Assembly (NCBI GenBank): GCA_021741155.1
Contig: JAIOYP010000039.1
Span: 1 to 38,558 of the forward strand
Reading direction: 5' to 3'
Length of the DNA stretch: 38,558 nucleotides
Origin: Flavobacteriales bacterium
GTDB lineage: Bacteria; Bacteroidota; Bacteroidia; UBA10329
Below, piece after piece: positions 1-8,488 of the stretch (position 1 is its first letter; every line of letters begins with the position of its first letter). A model generated the notes under the pieces. It did not search any database. It was not told where the DNA came from and was given only the letters and a program-made list of their open reading frames with translations. Both the position numbers and the translations under genes were made by a program.

Positions 1-194
1 GGCAACTGAGCAGTCATACTGTCTTTGAATACTGGATTTGTACTGTACGTTTCGTAAGATGGAGAACGGTACATGTCTGGCATATACTCTACCCCAGGGC
101 TGTTTGGGTCTGTGGTACAAGAACTCATCAGTACAACGATGCACATCAATGCACTTCCTACCAGCGAAATATTGTATTTCAATGCCTTGCTCAT
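1..194 (-). CDS. actE: ActE, mono-heme cytochrome c lipoprotein of alternative complex III (partial, N-terminal 64 residues)
   Basis: Only the N-terminus is inside the window; the gene continues past the left edge. The start ATG (192-194 on the minus strand) overlaps the actD stop by four bases in an ATGA arrangement, which indicates translational coupling. The visible protein begins MSKALKYNISLVGSALMCIV, followed by a lipobox ending VLMSSC, so it is a probable lipoprotein. Next come PGVEYMPDMYRSPSYETY and STNPVF, which resemble the N-terminus of ActE proteins of Bacteroidota. The heme-binding CxxCH lies outside the window and cannot be checked. Assignment rests on this short N-terminus plus its position directly after actD, where ActE is normally encoded. 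ActE is thought to be a peripheral electron acceptor within the complex. Confidence 0.82.
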   Translation of the reverse strand, partial: MSKALKYNISLVGSALMCIVVLMSSCTTDPNSPGVEYMPDMYRSPSYETYSTNPVFKDSMTAQL

Positions 195-718
195 TTTTGA
201 GTTATTTCCTCTGCTCCAGTTTCTTTCAAAATCGCCTCAATCTCTTCTTTACTCACACTATTCTCTCCAAGGTCAATCTGAATCAAAAACTTATCATCGG
301 TTGTTCTAGAATCAGGATTCCAATTCTTCTTTCCAGGATATGTGTTGTTCCGAATCAAATAGGTAACCACCATTCCGTGCGCTGCACAAAAAACAGTCAT
401 TTCAAAAGCGATGGGAATAAAAGCTGGTAAATTTTGCAATAAGGAGAAGTTTGGTTTACCACCAATATTCATCGGCCAATCCATAATCAGCGTAAACCAG
501 AACATGAAAAGCGCTAGACCCATCCCGACCAAGCCGTAGATGAAACCCGCTATATGTAGCCGTGTTGGTGGAACTCCAATAATTGGATCGATACCATGTA
601 TTGGAAATGGAGAGAATACATCTTTAATATGCACGCCCTTCTTAACAAGCGCTTTAGCAGATGCTTTTAGGACCTCCTCATCCCCAAACAGACCGTGTAT
701 TTCTTTCGTGCTTATCAT
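191..718 (-). CDS. actD: ActD, membrane subunit of alternative complex III (DUF3341 family)
   Basis: The 175-residue protein has a soluble N-terminal part (about 1-55), two predicted transmembrane helices (about 57-80 and 97-122, the second containing AFEMTVFCAAHGMVVTYLI), and a charged soluble C-terminus. This is the usual ActD plan and length. In characterised complexes ActD is a structural membrane subunit without redox cofactors that packs against the NrfD-like subunits. It lies nine bases after actC and overlaps actE by four bases, so it is part of the act operon. The start is an ATG giving MISTKEIHGLFGDE; the GLFGDE segment is common near the start of this family. Function is inferred from family and operon position. 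Confidence 0.9.
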   Translation of the reverse strand: MISTKEIHGLFGDEEVLKASAKALVKKGVHIKDVFSPFPIHGIDPIIGVPPTRLHIAGFIYGLVGMGLALFMFWFTLIMDWPMNIGGKPNFSLLQNLPAFIPIAFEMTVFCAAHGMVVTYLIRNNTYPGKKNWNPDSRTTDDKFLIQIDLGENSVSKEEIEAILKETGAEEITQK

Positions 719-727
719 CAGTCTGAA

Positions 728-2104
728 TTATTTCTTGTACTGAGATCCAGTTGATTTCAAAATAGATTTCACCTCAGCTATCGGCAGAACAGGGAATGTT
801 CTAGCATACAATAAGAAGAAGGTGAAGAAGATTCCAATGGTGCCTACGAAGATGCCTATATCAACCCAGCTTGGGTAGAACATAATCCAACTTGACGGAA
901 GGTAATCTCGGTGAAGAGATGTTACGATAATTACAAATCGTTCGAACCACATACCAATGTTTACGATAATTGACAGAATAAATGTAAACGTGATGTTCCT
1001 TCTCAATTTCTTAGACCAGAAAAGCTGTGGACTGATTACGTTGCAGCTCATCATTGCCCAATACGCCCACCAGTACGGTCCAGAGGCTCTGTTCAAGAAT
1101 GCATATTGCTCGTATTCAACTCCAGAATACCATGACATGAACAACTCCGTGATATACGCAACGCCTACAATAGAACCAGTAAGCATGATAATCTTGTTCA
1201 TCAATTCAACGTGATTGATGGTAATGTATTGTTCCAAATTAACCACTTTACGCATCACCAGCATAAGCGTGAGTACCATCGCAAATCCTGAGAAAATCGC
1301 ACCTGCAACGAAATATGGAGGGAAGATAGTTGTGTGCCATCCTGGAATAACCGATGTCGCGAAGTCCATAGATACAATGGTGTGTACAGAAAGCACAAGT
1401 GGCGTTGCCAATCCAGCAAGTACCAATGAGATTTCTTCAAATCGATGCCAAGCTCTTGCATTACCACTCCATCCGAATGACATAAGACCGTAAATAGCTA
1501 CTCTAATTGGCTTGGATGCTCTCTCAGCACGGTCACGAATTGTTGCGAAATCAGGAATCAAACCGATATACCAAAACACCAACGATACGCTGAAGTAAGT
1601 TCCGATGGCAAAAACGTCCCAAAGAAGTGGTGAGTTAAAGTTAATCCACAACGAACCGAATTGATTTGGTAATGGAAGAACCCAGTAAGCCATCCAAATA
1701 CGTCCCATGTGAATACCAGGGAACAGAGCCGCACAGATTACCGCAAAAATCGTCATCGCCTCTGCTGAACGGTTAATCGCCATACGCCATTTCTGACGGA
1801 AAAGGAGAAGTACTGCAGAAATCAACGTTCCAGCGTGACCAATACCAACCCACCAAACAAAGTTGGTGATGTCCCAAGCCCACTCAACTGTTTTGTTCAG
1901 TCCCCAAGTTCCAATACCTACACCAATGGTGTACATAATACAACCCAAGCCCCAAAGCATGGCAACTACCGCAAAGGTGAATGCAATCCACCATTGTTTG
2001 TTAGCCTTACCTTCTATTGGTCTTGCGATATCATTGGAAATGTCGTGATAGGATTTATCTCCTAAAACGAGTGGTTCCCTTATCCAAGCTTCGTGACTAG
2101 ACAT
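728..2104 (-). CDS. actC: ActC, NrfD-like quinol-oxidising membrane subunit of alternative complex III
   Basis: The 458-residue polytopic protein has about ten hydrophobic helices after a roughly 35-residue cytoplasmic N-terminus. It belongs to the NrfD/PsrC family. ActC is one of two NrfD-like subunits (with ActF) in the complex and is the likely menaquinol oxidation site on the periplasmic side. Visible features include a His in the second helix region (VGIGHAGTLISAV), a GIHMGRIWMAYW loop and a long C-terminal helix pair. It lies 21 bases after actB and nine before actD, all on one strand. Length and hydropathy match the family; the second NrfD-like gene (actF) is presumably beyond the left edge. 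No abnormal features were seen. Confidence 0.93.
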   Translation of the reverse strand: MSSHEAWIREPLVLGDKSYHDISNDIARPIEGKANKQWWIAFTFAVVAMLWGLGCIMYTIGVGIGTWGLNKTVEWAWDITNFVWWVGIGHAGTLISAVLLLFRQKWRMAINRSAEAMTIFAVICAALFPGIHMGRIWMAYWVLPLPNQFGSLWINFNSPLLWDVFAIGTYFSVSLVFWYIGLIPDFATIRDRAERASKPIRVAIYGLMSFGWSGNARAWHRFEEISLVLAGLATPLVLSVHTIVSMDFATSVIPGWHTTIFPPYFVAGAIFSGFAMVLTLMLVMRKVVNLEQYITINHVELMNKIIMLTGSIVGVAYITELFMSWYSGVEYEQYAFLNRASGPYWWAYWAMMSCNVISPQLFWSKKLRRNITFTFILSIIVNIGMWFERFVIIVTSLHRDYLPSSWIMFYPSWVDIGIFVGTIGIFFTFFLLYARTFPVLPIAEVKSILKSTGSQYKK

Positions 2105-2125
2105 TTATCTTGCTTTGGTCTTTTG

Positions 2126-5100
2126 TTAAGCTTCGTTTTCTTCTACGTTTCTCACCTTAGTCATGTATAGAACATTTGGCTGAACGCCTACTTCTTCCAA
2201 CAGGTGATAACTTCTTTCATCTTTTGCATTTGCTGCAACCCAACTTTCCTTGTCGTTCAAATCTCCGAACACAATTGCGTTTGTTGGGCAAGCCTCAGCA
2301 CATGCGCTTTGAACTTCTTCATTGGCCACTTTACGCCCAGCTTTCTTAGCCGCCAATTTAGCTGCCTGAATTCCTTGGACACAGAAGCTGCACTTCTCCA
2401 TCACTCCTCTATCTCTTACCACAACATCTGGATTCAAGACCATACGGCCAAGATCATCGTTTGCTGGATTCTTACTGAAATCCTTGCTACCGTTGTGATA
2501 CTGGAACCAGTTAAATCTTCTGACCTTGTAAGGACAGTTGTTTGCGCAATAACGAGTTCCGATGCAACGGTTGTAGGTCATCATGTTCAGACCTTCATCA
2601 CTGTGCGTAGTTGCAGCAACTGGACAAACTGTTTCGCATGGAGCATGATTACAATGCTGACACATAACTGGTTGATAAGCAACCTGCGGTGCTTCAGCGG
2701 CAGCTTCCATCAACGTGAACTTGTCAATCGCACCAACGCCTTCTGCTTCTGCTCTTTCCTCGTCCATATCAGAAGAGTAGTAGCGGTCAATACGCAACCA
2801 GTGCATATCTCGTCCTCTTCTCACTTCTTCTTTTCCTACAACAGGAACGTTATTCTCTGACCCACAACCTGTAACACATGCACCACAACCGATACACTTG
2901 TTAAGATCGATAGACATACCCCATCGGTGACCGCTATTAATAGCGTGGTCATCCCAAAGGTTTACTTCACTAGCTGGAAGGAATGGACTTGCATGCTCTT
3001 CATGAGCAGCTTCAGCATGTCCTTCTTCTCCATGACCTCCGCCATGTGAATCTCCATGACCAGCAGAATTTCCTGCACTTGACACATATAGCATAAGGTC
3101 AGGGTTTCCTGACTTAGGATTATGCTTGTACTCTTCTAACGTAGTTTCTTTTAGGATAGAATCCCTTCCCATCAATGTATGATGAGATTGTGTTTGAGCT
3201 ATTTCGTGTTCCGCCCCAGTATTTGATACGATAACCGCTCCAACTGCGAATGAACCGGATGATAATGCAAAAGCATTCACCCCTACCTCGTTACCACATT
3301 TTCCAGCAGCAGTACGTCCGTAACCAACAGCTAAACCTACTGTACCGTACTTCTGTCCTGGCGAAGGATAAACGGGTACTTTAATGGCGCTTCCATTAAC
3401 GGTCAATTCAGCAACGTTGGCCATGAAATCACCACGCTCAAGACGTGAGAATCCCAGTTCCTGCATTTGCTTTGGAGACATGGTGATGTAGTTATCCCAC
3501 GTTACACGTGAAATAGGATCAGGAAGTTCTTGCAACCAAGGGTTGTTGGCCTGTGAGCCATCGCCCATACCTGCTTTCACATACAATTCAAGTTCAAACT
3601 CTCCAGCAGGAACTTTCTTAATAGCTCCAGCAGCAGCGGCAACGTCCCCTACAAAAGCAGGTGTTACGCCAACTGTTCCTGATTCAAAAACACCATTAAA
3701 CAATGCTGTATTGAAGAAATTACTGAAAAGAAGACCAGCATCAGGGCTTGAAGTATGAATACCTGCCCAGTTTGCTTTGATGTAAGAGAAATAATCAGAA
3801 TCGTTTCCTGTCCACTTCAATAAAGACTCTTGAAATTGTCTTGTATCAAATAGTGGTTGAATGGTTGGCTGAGTTAAGCTATAGCTTCCAGCTTGTGGCT
3901 CGGAATCGTTCCAACTTTCCAAATAATGGTTGTCTGGAGCTAAGTAAGTTACGCCAGCACCAGCTGTTTCATCCAATCTATCTGCAAACGAAACAGTCAA
4001 ACCAACCTTCGCCAATCCAGCGTTGAAGTCAGCAGCCTTTGCATAAGAATAACTTGGATTCACTCCGTGAATAAGCAATGCTCCAACCTTACCGTCTTTC
4101 ATGTCGGCAACAAGTTGATTCATCTCTGCATCCACACCACCTTTGATGTAAAGTGGATTCGCCATGTTCAACGTAGTACCATAATTACCCAAAAGGTTAT
4201 TGATGGCATTAACTACAGTTTGAACACCTGCATCATTTGAATTCGATACAACGATGCCTTTTCCTTTCGCAGCAACCAATTCTTTGGCGGCTTTTGCGAT
4301 AGTAGCATCATATTCAGAAGTTCCTCCACTTAGCGTATTTCCACCTGTAGCAGCAGCAACTTTATTGTAAAGACTGATAATAGCAGCGGTGCTTTCAGAT
4401 GGCTTCAAAGCCACACGCACATCAGCATTACTACCAGCAAGAGACATGTTAGACTCAAACTGGAAATGACGTGACATTCCGCTTTTCGGGTCACGCATCT
4501 TTCCGTAACCTACAGCGTTTGCAGCTCCGTTAGGGAATCCAGCGATGAAATCAGCTCCAAAACTCACAACCACATCTGCAGCAGCGAAATCGTAAACTGG
4601 AAGTGCTTTCACCCCGAAGCAAAGCAAGTTAGCTTCCAATGAACCTGAAGCAGACAGTGCATCATACGTTACATGCTTAACGCCCGCACCGTACTTAACT
4701 GCAAATTCAGCAATCGCCTTCTTAGTAGAAGGGCTAATAATTGTTTCTGTAAGGATGACAATAGAGCCACCGTCTTCGCCCAATTTGGCAAGAGCCGCTC
4801 CAACTTCCTTATCAACAGTTGCCCAATCAGTAGCTTCGCCACCTTTCATCGGACCCGTTGAACGAGCAGAATCATAAAGACCAAGAACCGAAGAGTTAAC
4901 ACGAGCGTTAAGCGCTCCGCCAGTCAACTTCGACTTCTTATTTCCTACAACTTTGATTGGGCGACCCTCGCGAGTTTTAACAAGAATACTTGCGTAATCT
5001 GTTCCATCAAAGAAAGTGGAAGCATAATAGTTAGGAACTCCAGGAGTAATCTCCTCAGGCTTATTGAGGTAAGGAATAGCCTTGTTAACAGGCGCTTCGC

Positions 5101-5320
5101 AAGCCGCCAAAGTGGCTGCCCCAACACTAAAACCTAAAAACTTCAAAAAGTCTCTACGCTTGGTGCTGCCCTCATCAAGGTTCTCACTTTCCAACAAATT
5201 CTTGCCAGTCAAGTCTGTACCAGCAACTCCTGGGGCAAATTCATTTCCAGCACTCTCCTGAAACTCAGGTGTGTTGTGAAGCTGATCTAGCCCTGTCCAA
5301 TATTTTTTGGTTTTGCTCAT
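2126..5320 (-). CDS. actB: ActB, fused molybdopterin-oxidoreductase-like and iron-sulfur subunit of alternative complex III
   Basis: The 1064-residue protein starts with the conserved KKYWTGLDQLHNTPEF segment and a twin-arginine export signal (RRDFLKFLGF, residues 55-64). A possible lipobox LAAC ends at Cys74. Residues of about 80-750 form the molybdopterin-oxidoreductase-like domain, which is known to have lost the cofactor in this family. A His-rich linker (755-776, six His) leads to a ferredoxin-type domain. Its cysteine clusters are C809/812/815/819, C887/890/895/899, C919/925/929 and C977/980/1007/1011, expected to hold [4Fe-4S] or [3Fe-4S] centres. CIGTRYCANNC lacks the usual second Cys, as is typical of a [3Fe-4S] site. 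It carries electrons from ActC toward ActA/ActE. Its start is 36 bases downstream of the actA stop. Confidence 0.94.
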   Translation of the reverse strand: MSKTKKYWTGLDQLHNTPEFQESAGNEFAPGVAGTDLTGKNLLESENLDEGSTKRRDFLKFLGFSVGAATLAACEAPVNKAIPYLNKPEEITPGVPNYYASTFFDGTDYASILVKTREGRPIKVVGNKKSKLTGGALNARVNSSVLGLYDSARSTGPMKGGEATDWATVDKEVGAALAKLGEDGGSIVILTETIISPSTKKAIAEFAVKYGAGVKHVTYDALSASGSLEANLLCFGVKALPVYDFAAADVVVSFGADFIAGFPNGAANAVGYGKMRDPKSGMSRHFQFESNMSLAGSNADVRVALKPSESTAAIISLYNKVAAATGGNTLSGGTSEYDATIAKAAKELVAAKGKGIVVSNSNDAGVQTVVNAINNLLGNYGTTLNMANPLYIKGGVDAEMNQLVADMKDGKVGALLIHGVNPSYSYAKAADFNAGLAKVGLTVSFADRLDETAGAGVTYLAPDNHYLESWNDSEPQAGSYSLTQPTIQPLFDTRQFQESLLKWTGNDSDYFSYIKANWAGIHTSSPDAGLLFSNFFNTALFNGVFESGTVGVTPAFVGDVAAAAGAIKKVPAGEFELELYVKAGMGDGSQANNPWLQELPDPISRVTWDNYITMSPKQMQELGFSRLERGDFMANVAELTVNGSAIKVPVYPSPGQKYGTVGLAVGYGRTAAGKCGNEVGVNAFALSSGSFAVGAVIVSNTGAEHEIAQTQSHHTLMGRDSILKETTLEEYKHNPKSGNPDLMLYVSSAGNSAGHGDSHGGGHGEEGHAEAAHEEHASPFLPASEVNLWDDHAINSGHRWGMSIDLNKCIGCGACVTGCGSENNVPVVGKEEVRRGRDMHWLRIDRYYSSDMDEERAEAEGVGAIDKFTLMEAAAEAPQVAYQPVMCQHCNHAPCETVCPVAATTHSDEGLNMMTYNRCIGTRYCANNCPYKVRRFNWFQYHNGSKDFSKNPANDDLGRMVLNPDVVVRDRGVMEKCSFCVQGIQAAKLAAKKAGRKVANEEVQSACAEACPTNAIVFGDLNDKESWVAANAKDERSYHLLEEVGVQPNVLYMTKVRNVEENEA

Positions 5321-5356
5321 GTTAGAGGCTTTTCCAAAAAGCTTTAATCGTTAATT

Positions 5357-6619
5357 CTAATAATGACACTTTGCACATTCCAACCCACCAATTCGCTCAA
5401 CAGTAACTGGGTTACCATCGTGCCAAGCAGGCGTTCTCTCATGCAAATCTTCGTAATATTCGTTATTGGCAACTTGCACCGAAGTTGTTCGGTGACAGTC
5501 AACACACCATCCCATAGTTAATGGAGAAAACTGCTCGGCAACACCCATTTCCTCTACCGCACCATGACATTGCTGGCACTCAATCTTTCCAACAACTACG
5601 TGCTGTGAGTGATTGAAGTAAGATAAATCTGGAAGGTTGTGTACACGAACCCACTCTACTGGGGTTGGCGCATCTCCATATTCTCTTGTAGAAGGATTAT
5701 AATCCAAAGCTGCGTAAATCTTGGCTATCTCTGCCGTTCCTGTTGGGCCTTTATCAACATAAGAATGGCAGTTCATACACACATTCAATGATGGAATACC
5801 AGCGGTTTTTCCTTTTTCCGCACTTGTGTGGCAGTACACACAATTGATTCCGTTCTGTCCGGCATGAATCTTATGAGAGAATGCGATTGGTTGTGTTGGC
5901 TTATATCCTTGAGAAACACCAATATTCATCAACTCTTTGGTTCCCCACTGCAAGAATGCAAGCGTGCCAACAAGAAGAATCACCCCAGCCCACCCACGAT
6001 GGGTGTTTAACCAATGAACAATTGACGCTAAAACTCCGAGTTCTTCTGGTGCTTTCTTGCCTTCTTTCTCACTTACCAACTGCGTTAAGGAACGTCTTAC
6101 ACCGCTAAGAACAAAAATTAACACCAACAAGAGACCAGCAATACCAACCAAAACATTTAGAAGAATTCCTTCGTCCGATGTTTCAGAAGCCGCTCCTGCA
6201 TCTACCGCTCCAGCATCCACAACTGGAACATCTGCAACTGGTGGCGCGTAACTATTTACATAAGCGATGATGGCAATAATCTCCTCGTCTGACATGAAGC
6301 CAAAAGCGGTCATGGCAGCAGGACTAAAGTCCTTTATCTTGTTTGCATAAGCATCTCCGCTTGCAATGAGTGCGTCTGGATTTTTTACCCAGTCTATAAT
6401 CCACTGTTCCGATGGCGCTCGCTCAGAAATTCCTTTCAATCCAGGGCCAACAACTGTTTTATCGGTGGCAACGTGACACGCGGCACAATTCTGCTTGAAA
6501 AGCTTTTCACCATCTTGAGCAGACGCCCCGAATGAGGAGAAGAAGATGACTGATGTAAGTACAAGCGAAGCCAGAGTCCTGAAACTGCTTCTATGAATAA
6601 TCTTATCGTTTACCAACAC
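5357..6619 (-). CDS. actA: ActA, hexaheme cytochrome c subunit of alternative complex III
   Basis: The 420-residue protein has a signal peptide (about 1-35, ending GASA). A mono-heme cytochrome c domain follows with CAACH at 45-49, then a transmembrane helix (about 152-172) and a second hydrophobic segment (about 209-225). A multiheme domain then has CxxCH at 260-264, 281-285, 348-352, 372-376 and 415-419. That makes six heme sites. The better-known ActA of Rhodothermus has five, so the extra N-terminal mono-heme domain looks like a fusion. The start is GTG (6617-6619); no in-frame ATG lies near the signal peptide. It is the first gene of the act operon and lies 51 bases downstream of a good Bacteroidota-type promoter. 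It transfers electrons from ActB toward a cytochrome or terminal oxidase. Confidence 0.93.
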   Translation of the reverse strand: MLVNDKIIHRSSFRTLASLVLTSVIFFSSFGASAQDGEKLFKQNCAACHVATDKTVVGPGLKGISERAPSEQWIIDWVKNPDALIASGDAYANKIKDFSPAAMTAFGFMSDEEIIAIIAYVNSYAPPVADVPVVDAGAVDAGAASETSDEGILLNVLVGIAGLLLVLIFVLSGVRRSLTQLVSEKEGKKAPEELGVLASIVHWLNTHRGWAGVILLVGTLAFLQWGTKELMNIGVSQGYKPTQPIAFSHKIHAGQNGINCVYCHTSAEKGKTAGIPSLNVCMNCHSYVDKGPTGTAEIAKIYAALDYNPSTREYGDAPTPVEWVRVHNLPDLSYFNHSQHVVVGKIECQQCHGAVEEMGVAEQFSPLTMGWCVDCHRTTSVQVANNEYYEDLHERTPAWHDGNPVTVERIGGLECAKCHY

Positions 6620-6669
6620 CTTGATTTTGTTGACTTTTAAGCCTTAAAAAGACCCCTTTTTGATTGGGG

Positions 6670-6702
6670 CAAAAATAGTACTGAATCAATTCGTGGTTCA
6701 AA
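6670..6702 (-). promoter_or_regulatory. Predicted promoter of the act operon
   Basis: Read on the minus strand there is TTTG (6699-6702), a 21-base spacer, and TATTTTTG (6670-6677), which fits the Bacteroidota sigma-A consensus TTTG-N(17-23)-TAnnTTTG. The expected start of transcription, about six bases downstream, leaves a leader of roughly 45 bases before the GTG start of actA. Transcription has not been shown; this is pattern matching only. Confidence 0.6.
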
Positions 6703-6801
6703 AATTTGTTAAAATCTCATAATTTAGAATTGTTCTAAATAAGTTCGGTACAATCTTAGCTTAACCCAACGGTGCCCCCGATTTTTCCGTTCTTTGCCCC
6801 C

Positions 6802-7299
6802 ATGTCTTCAATAGTTAGATTCATCTATATAAGTATCCTGTTCATCGCTTTCAGCGAGATGGGTTTTGCGCAACCTTCATTTAACAGCCTTGTTGATTCC
6901 TCCTTGGTTATCGAAAGAGATGTACGGCTTGACTCATTGGTTATGCGGCATACACGCGTCAATAAATTGAAGGATGGCTTTGATGGTTTCCGTGTTCAGT
7001 TGTTCTCGGGTTCTGGAACCGAAGCACGATTGCAGGCAAACAACCTCCGAGCAGAGTTCATGACCATTTACCCAGATGTTCCAGCTTACTTGGTTTATCA
7101 GGCACCTAATTTCAAAGTACGCGTGGGCGACTTCCGCACCGAATTGGAAGCTACTCACCTGCAACGCGAATTAGCCTACCAATATCCAGGTGGGTTTGTC
7201 TCTCGCGACTTTGTCAGATTTCCAAAACTCGCCATAGAGAAGGAAAAAGACCATTCAGCATTGGTACTACCAACAGAGGAAGCTACTCCTAAAAAGTAA
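6802..7299 (+). CDS. Secreted SPOR-domain protein
   Basis: The protein has 165 residues from the ATG at 6802. An in-frame GTG at 6772 exists, but it would put ten extra residues ahead of a clean signal peptide (MSSIVRFIYISILFIAFSEM, cleavage near FAQ), so the ATG is preferred. Residues of about 60-137 form a SPOR fold: FRVQLFSGSGTEARLQANNL begins it, followed by a second half with VRVGDFRTELEATHLQREL. SPOR domains bind denuded glycan strands of peptidoglycan, often at division sites. The short acidic/basic tail has no recognised motif. It is divergent from actA. The specific role in this organism is unknown; domain assignment is good, cellular role is inference. Confidence 0.78.
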   Translation: MSSIVRFIYISILFIAFSEMGFAQPSFNSLVDSSLVIERDVRLDSLVMRHTRVNKLKDGFDGFRVQLFSGSGTEARLQANNLRAEFMTIYPDVPAYLVYQAPNFKVRVGDFRTELEATHLQRELAYQYPGGFVSRDFVRFPKLAIEKEKDHSALVLPTEEATPKK

Positions 7300-7647
7300 G
7301 CCTCCTCCTTAAAAATCGTTGCGCTCCAACCATTCAATTGAGAATAATCTCCCGATTACCACTGTTCAGTTTACCGGTGTATTTTATCAGTACCAACCGC
7401 GAGTTTAATCACACAGTGATGGTCGGGAATGTTATCGTCCCCGTACAATTAGGTTACGAAACCTTTGCACTGTACTTTTTATTAAAATTTCTGATTGTTA
7501 ATTATTTATGGTTTTAATTGACTGTTTGAGGCATTTGCGTGCTAGTTTCATAACATCAAACCATTATCATAAAAAGAAGACATCAAAAAACCAACTGGTG
7601 TAGCATCCTGTATTTGCAAAAATTCTCAGAATCCGTGACCGAAAAAA
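7300..7647. other. Gap without a convincing gene; contains inverted repeats
   Basis: No convincing coding region was found. An imperfect inverted repeat pairs 7351-7365 (CCCGATTACCACTGT) with 7413-7427 (ACAGTGATGGTCGGG): fourteen of fifteen positions pair if two G-U pairs are allowed. A second small structure follows, with GTACA/TGTAC enclosing AGGTT/AACCT (about 7442-7474), then a T-rich run. These could be the end of the SPOR transcript or a small RNA. Nothing recognisable as a known RNA family was seen. Confidence 0.3.
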
Positions 7648-7682
7648 AAAGAGGGTGTCTGAAAAGTCCAGACACCCTCTTT
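7648..7682 (-). terminator. Rho-independent terminator of the 7705-8367 gene
   Basis: A 14-base-pair perfect stem (7648-7661 with 7669-7682) carries a seven-base loop. On the minus strand the stem runs straight into a T tract (the complement of 7642-7650), 22 bases after the stop codon of the upstream gene. On the plus strand the T run is short, so it works best for the minus strand. Confidence 0.88.
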
Positions 7683-7704
7683 ATACTCAATTTGAATCGA
7701 AAAT

Positions 7705-8367
7705 CTATTTGAAGGCTTTCTTCAAAACTTTTGCATGAAGGCTTTTTGCCATTTTCTCAAATGATTCGCCAAGACGCTTTTCAAAGGTCATACCGTCAAT
7801 GGCAGCAACAATTGCCATACCTGGGACACCGCTTGCAGCACTTGCTCCTTTAATCATGTCCATAGTAAGCGAAGAGCTTACGTTCTCTGTTCCAGTTTCA
7901 ACCACTTCGATGATACCGCTCAACCAAGCATCAGAAGCACCAACTCCTACACTGTAACCTGGATCCATGTATGTTACCTTCACTCGGATGGTGTATTTGG
8001 CATTGTTCAGACCGCGCTTAACAGAGGCACCTGTCCACAATTCAGCCATCTTAATCTCAAAGCTTGGCTCAAATGCCCCTGGCTTGGCAGCTGCCCATTT
8101 CTTGTTCCAATCATCACCAGTTCCAGCTTCTTTTTCGTTTTTTGCATCTACAATTTTTTTAAGCCACTCTGCTTCTGGAAGTGCTTTCCAGTTGGCAAAA
8201 GGTGATCCGCCTCTAACCTGAGCCTGTGAATAGTCCCACACCACGTTGACTTCTGTCTGTCCTTTCAGTTCAGAAAAGGTTCCTGATGTGACCTTAATCT
8301 TTTGAGCAAAAGAGTTGCTCGCTACAGCCACAAGAGCTGCCATTGCAAATAGTTTAATTGTTTTCAT
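7705..8367 (-). CDS. Secreted protein of unknown function
   Basis: The protein has 220 residues with a clear signal peptide (MKTIKLFAMAALVAVASNSF then AQ). The mature part is mixed alpha/beta and begins KIKVTSGTFSELKGQTEVNV. It contains a Lys/Trp-rich region (about 60-95), a strand-rich middle (KYTIRVKVTYMDPGYSVGVG) and a helical Gly/Ala/Met region with a basic tail. I do not recognise the family and see no catalytic motif, lipobox or T9SS sorting tail, so it is probably periplasmic. It stands alone, divergent from ruvB and ended by its own terminator. A possible promoter core TACATTTG (complement of 8400-8407) lies about 33 bases upstream of the ATG. Confidence 0.72.
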   Translation of the reverse strand: MKTIKLFAMAALVAVASNSFAQKIKVTSGTFSELKGQTEVNVVWDYSQAQVRGGSPFANWKALPEAEWLKKIVDAKNEKEAGTGDDWNKKWAAAKPGAFEPSFEIKMAELWTGASVKRGLNNAKYTIRVKVTYMDPGYSVGVGASDAWLSGIIEVVETGTENVSSSLTMDMIKGASAASGVPGMAIVAAIDGMTFEKRLGESFEKMAKSLHAKVLKKAFK

Positions 8368-8399
8368 AATAATTGATTTAGTTAATGTGTTAGGTATGG

Positions 8400-8407
8400 C
8401 AAATGTA
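8400..8407 (-). promoter_or_regulatory. Possible -7 element for the secreted protein gene at 7705-8367
   Basis: TACATTTG on the minus strand matches TAnnTTTG exactly. No matching TTTG element was seen 17-23 bases upstream, so support is partial. Confidence 0.35.
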
Positions 8408-8476
8408 ATGCCGAAAAGATTAGACTAAGTAGGTAAATCTTCGTAATTCTGATGTTTTCATCAATGCGCTAAAACA

Positions 8477-8484
8477 TACCTTTG
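8477..8484 (+). promoter_or_regulatory. Predicted -7 element of ruvB, very close to its start codon
   Basis: TACCTTTG matches TAnnTTTG exactly and ends four bases before the GTG start at 8489. Transcription from it would begin at or next to the start codon, giving a leaderless or nearly leaderless mRNA. No clear TTTG is seen at the upstream position. Confidence 0.5.
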
Positions 8485-8488
8485 AACT

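Noticed and set aside
6772..6801. GTG as the start of the SPOR-domain gene
   Set aside because: It would place ten residues, including MPPIFPFFAP, before a complete signal peptide that starts at the ATG 6802.
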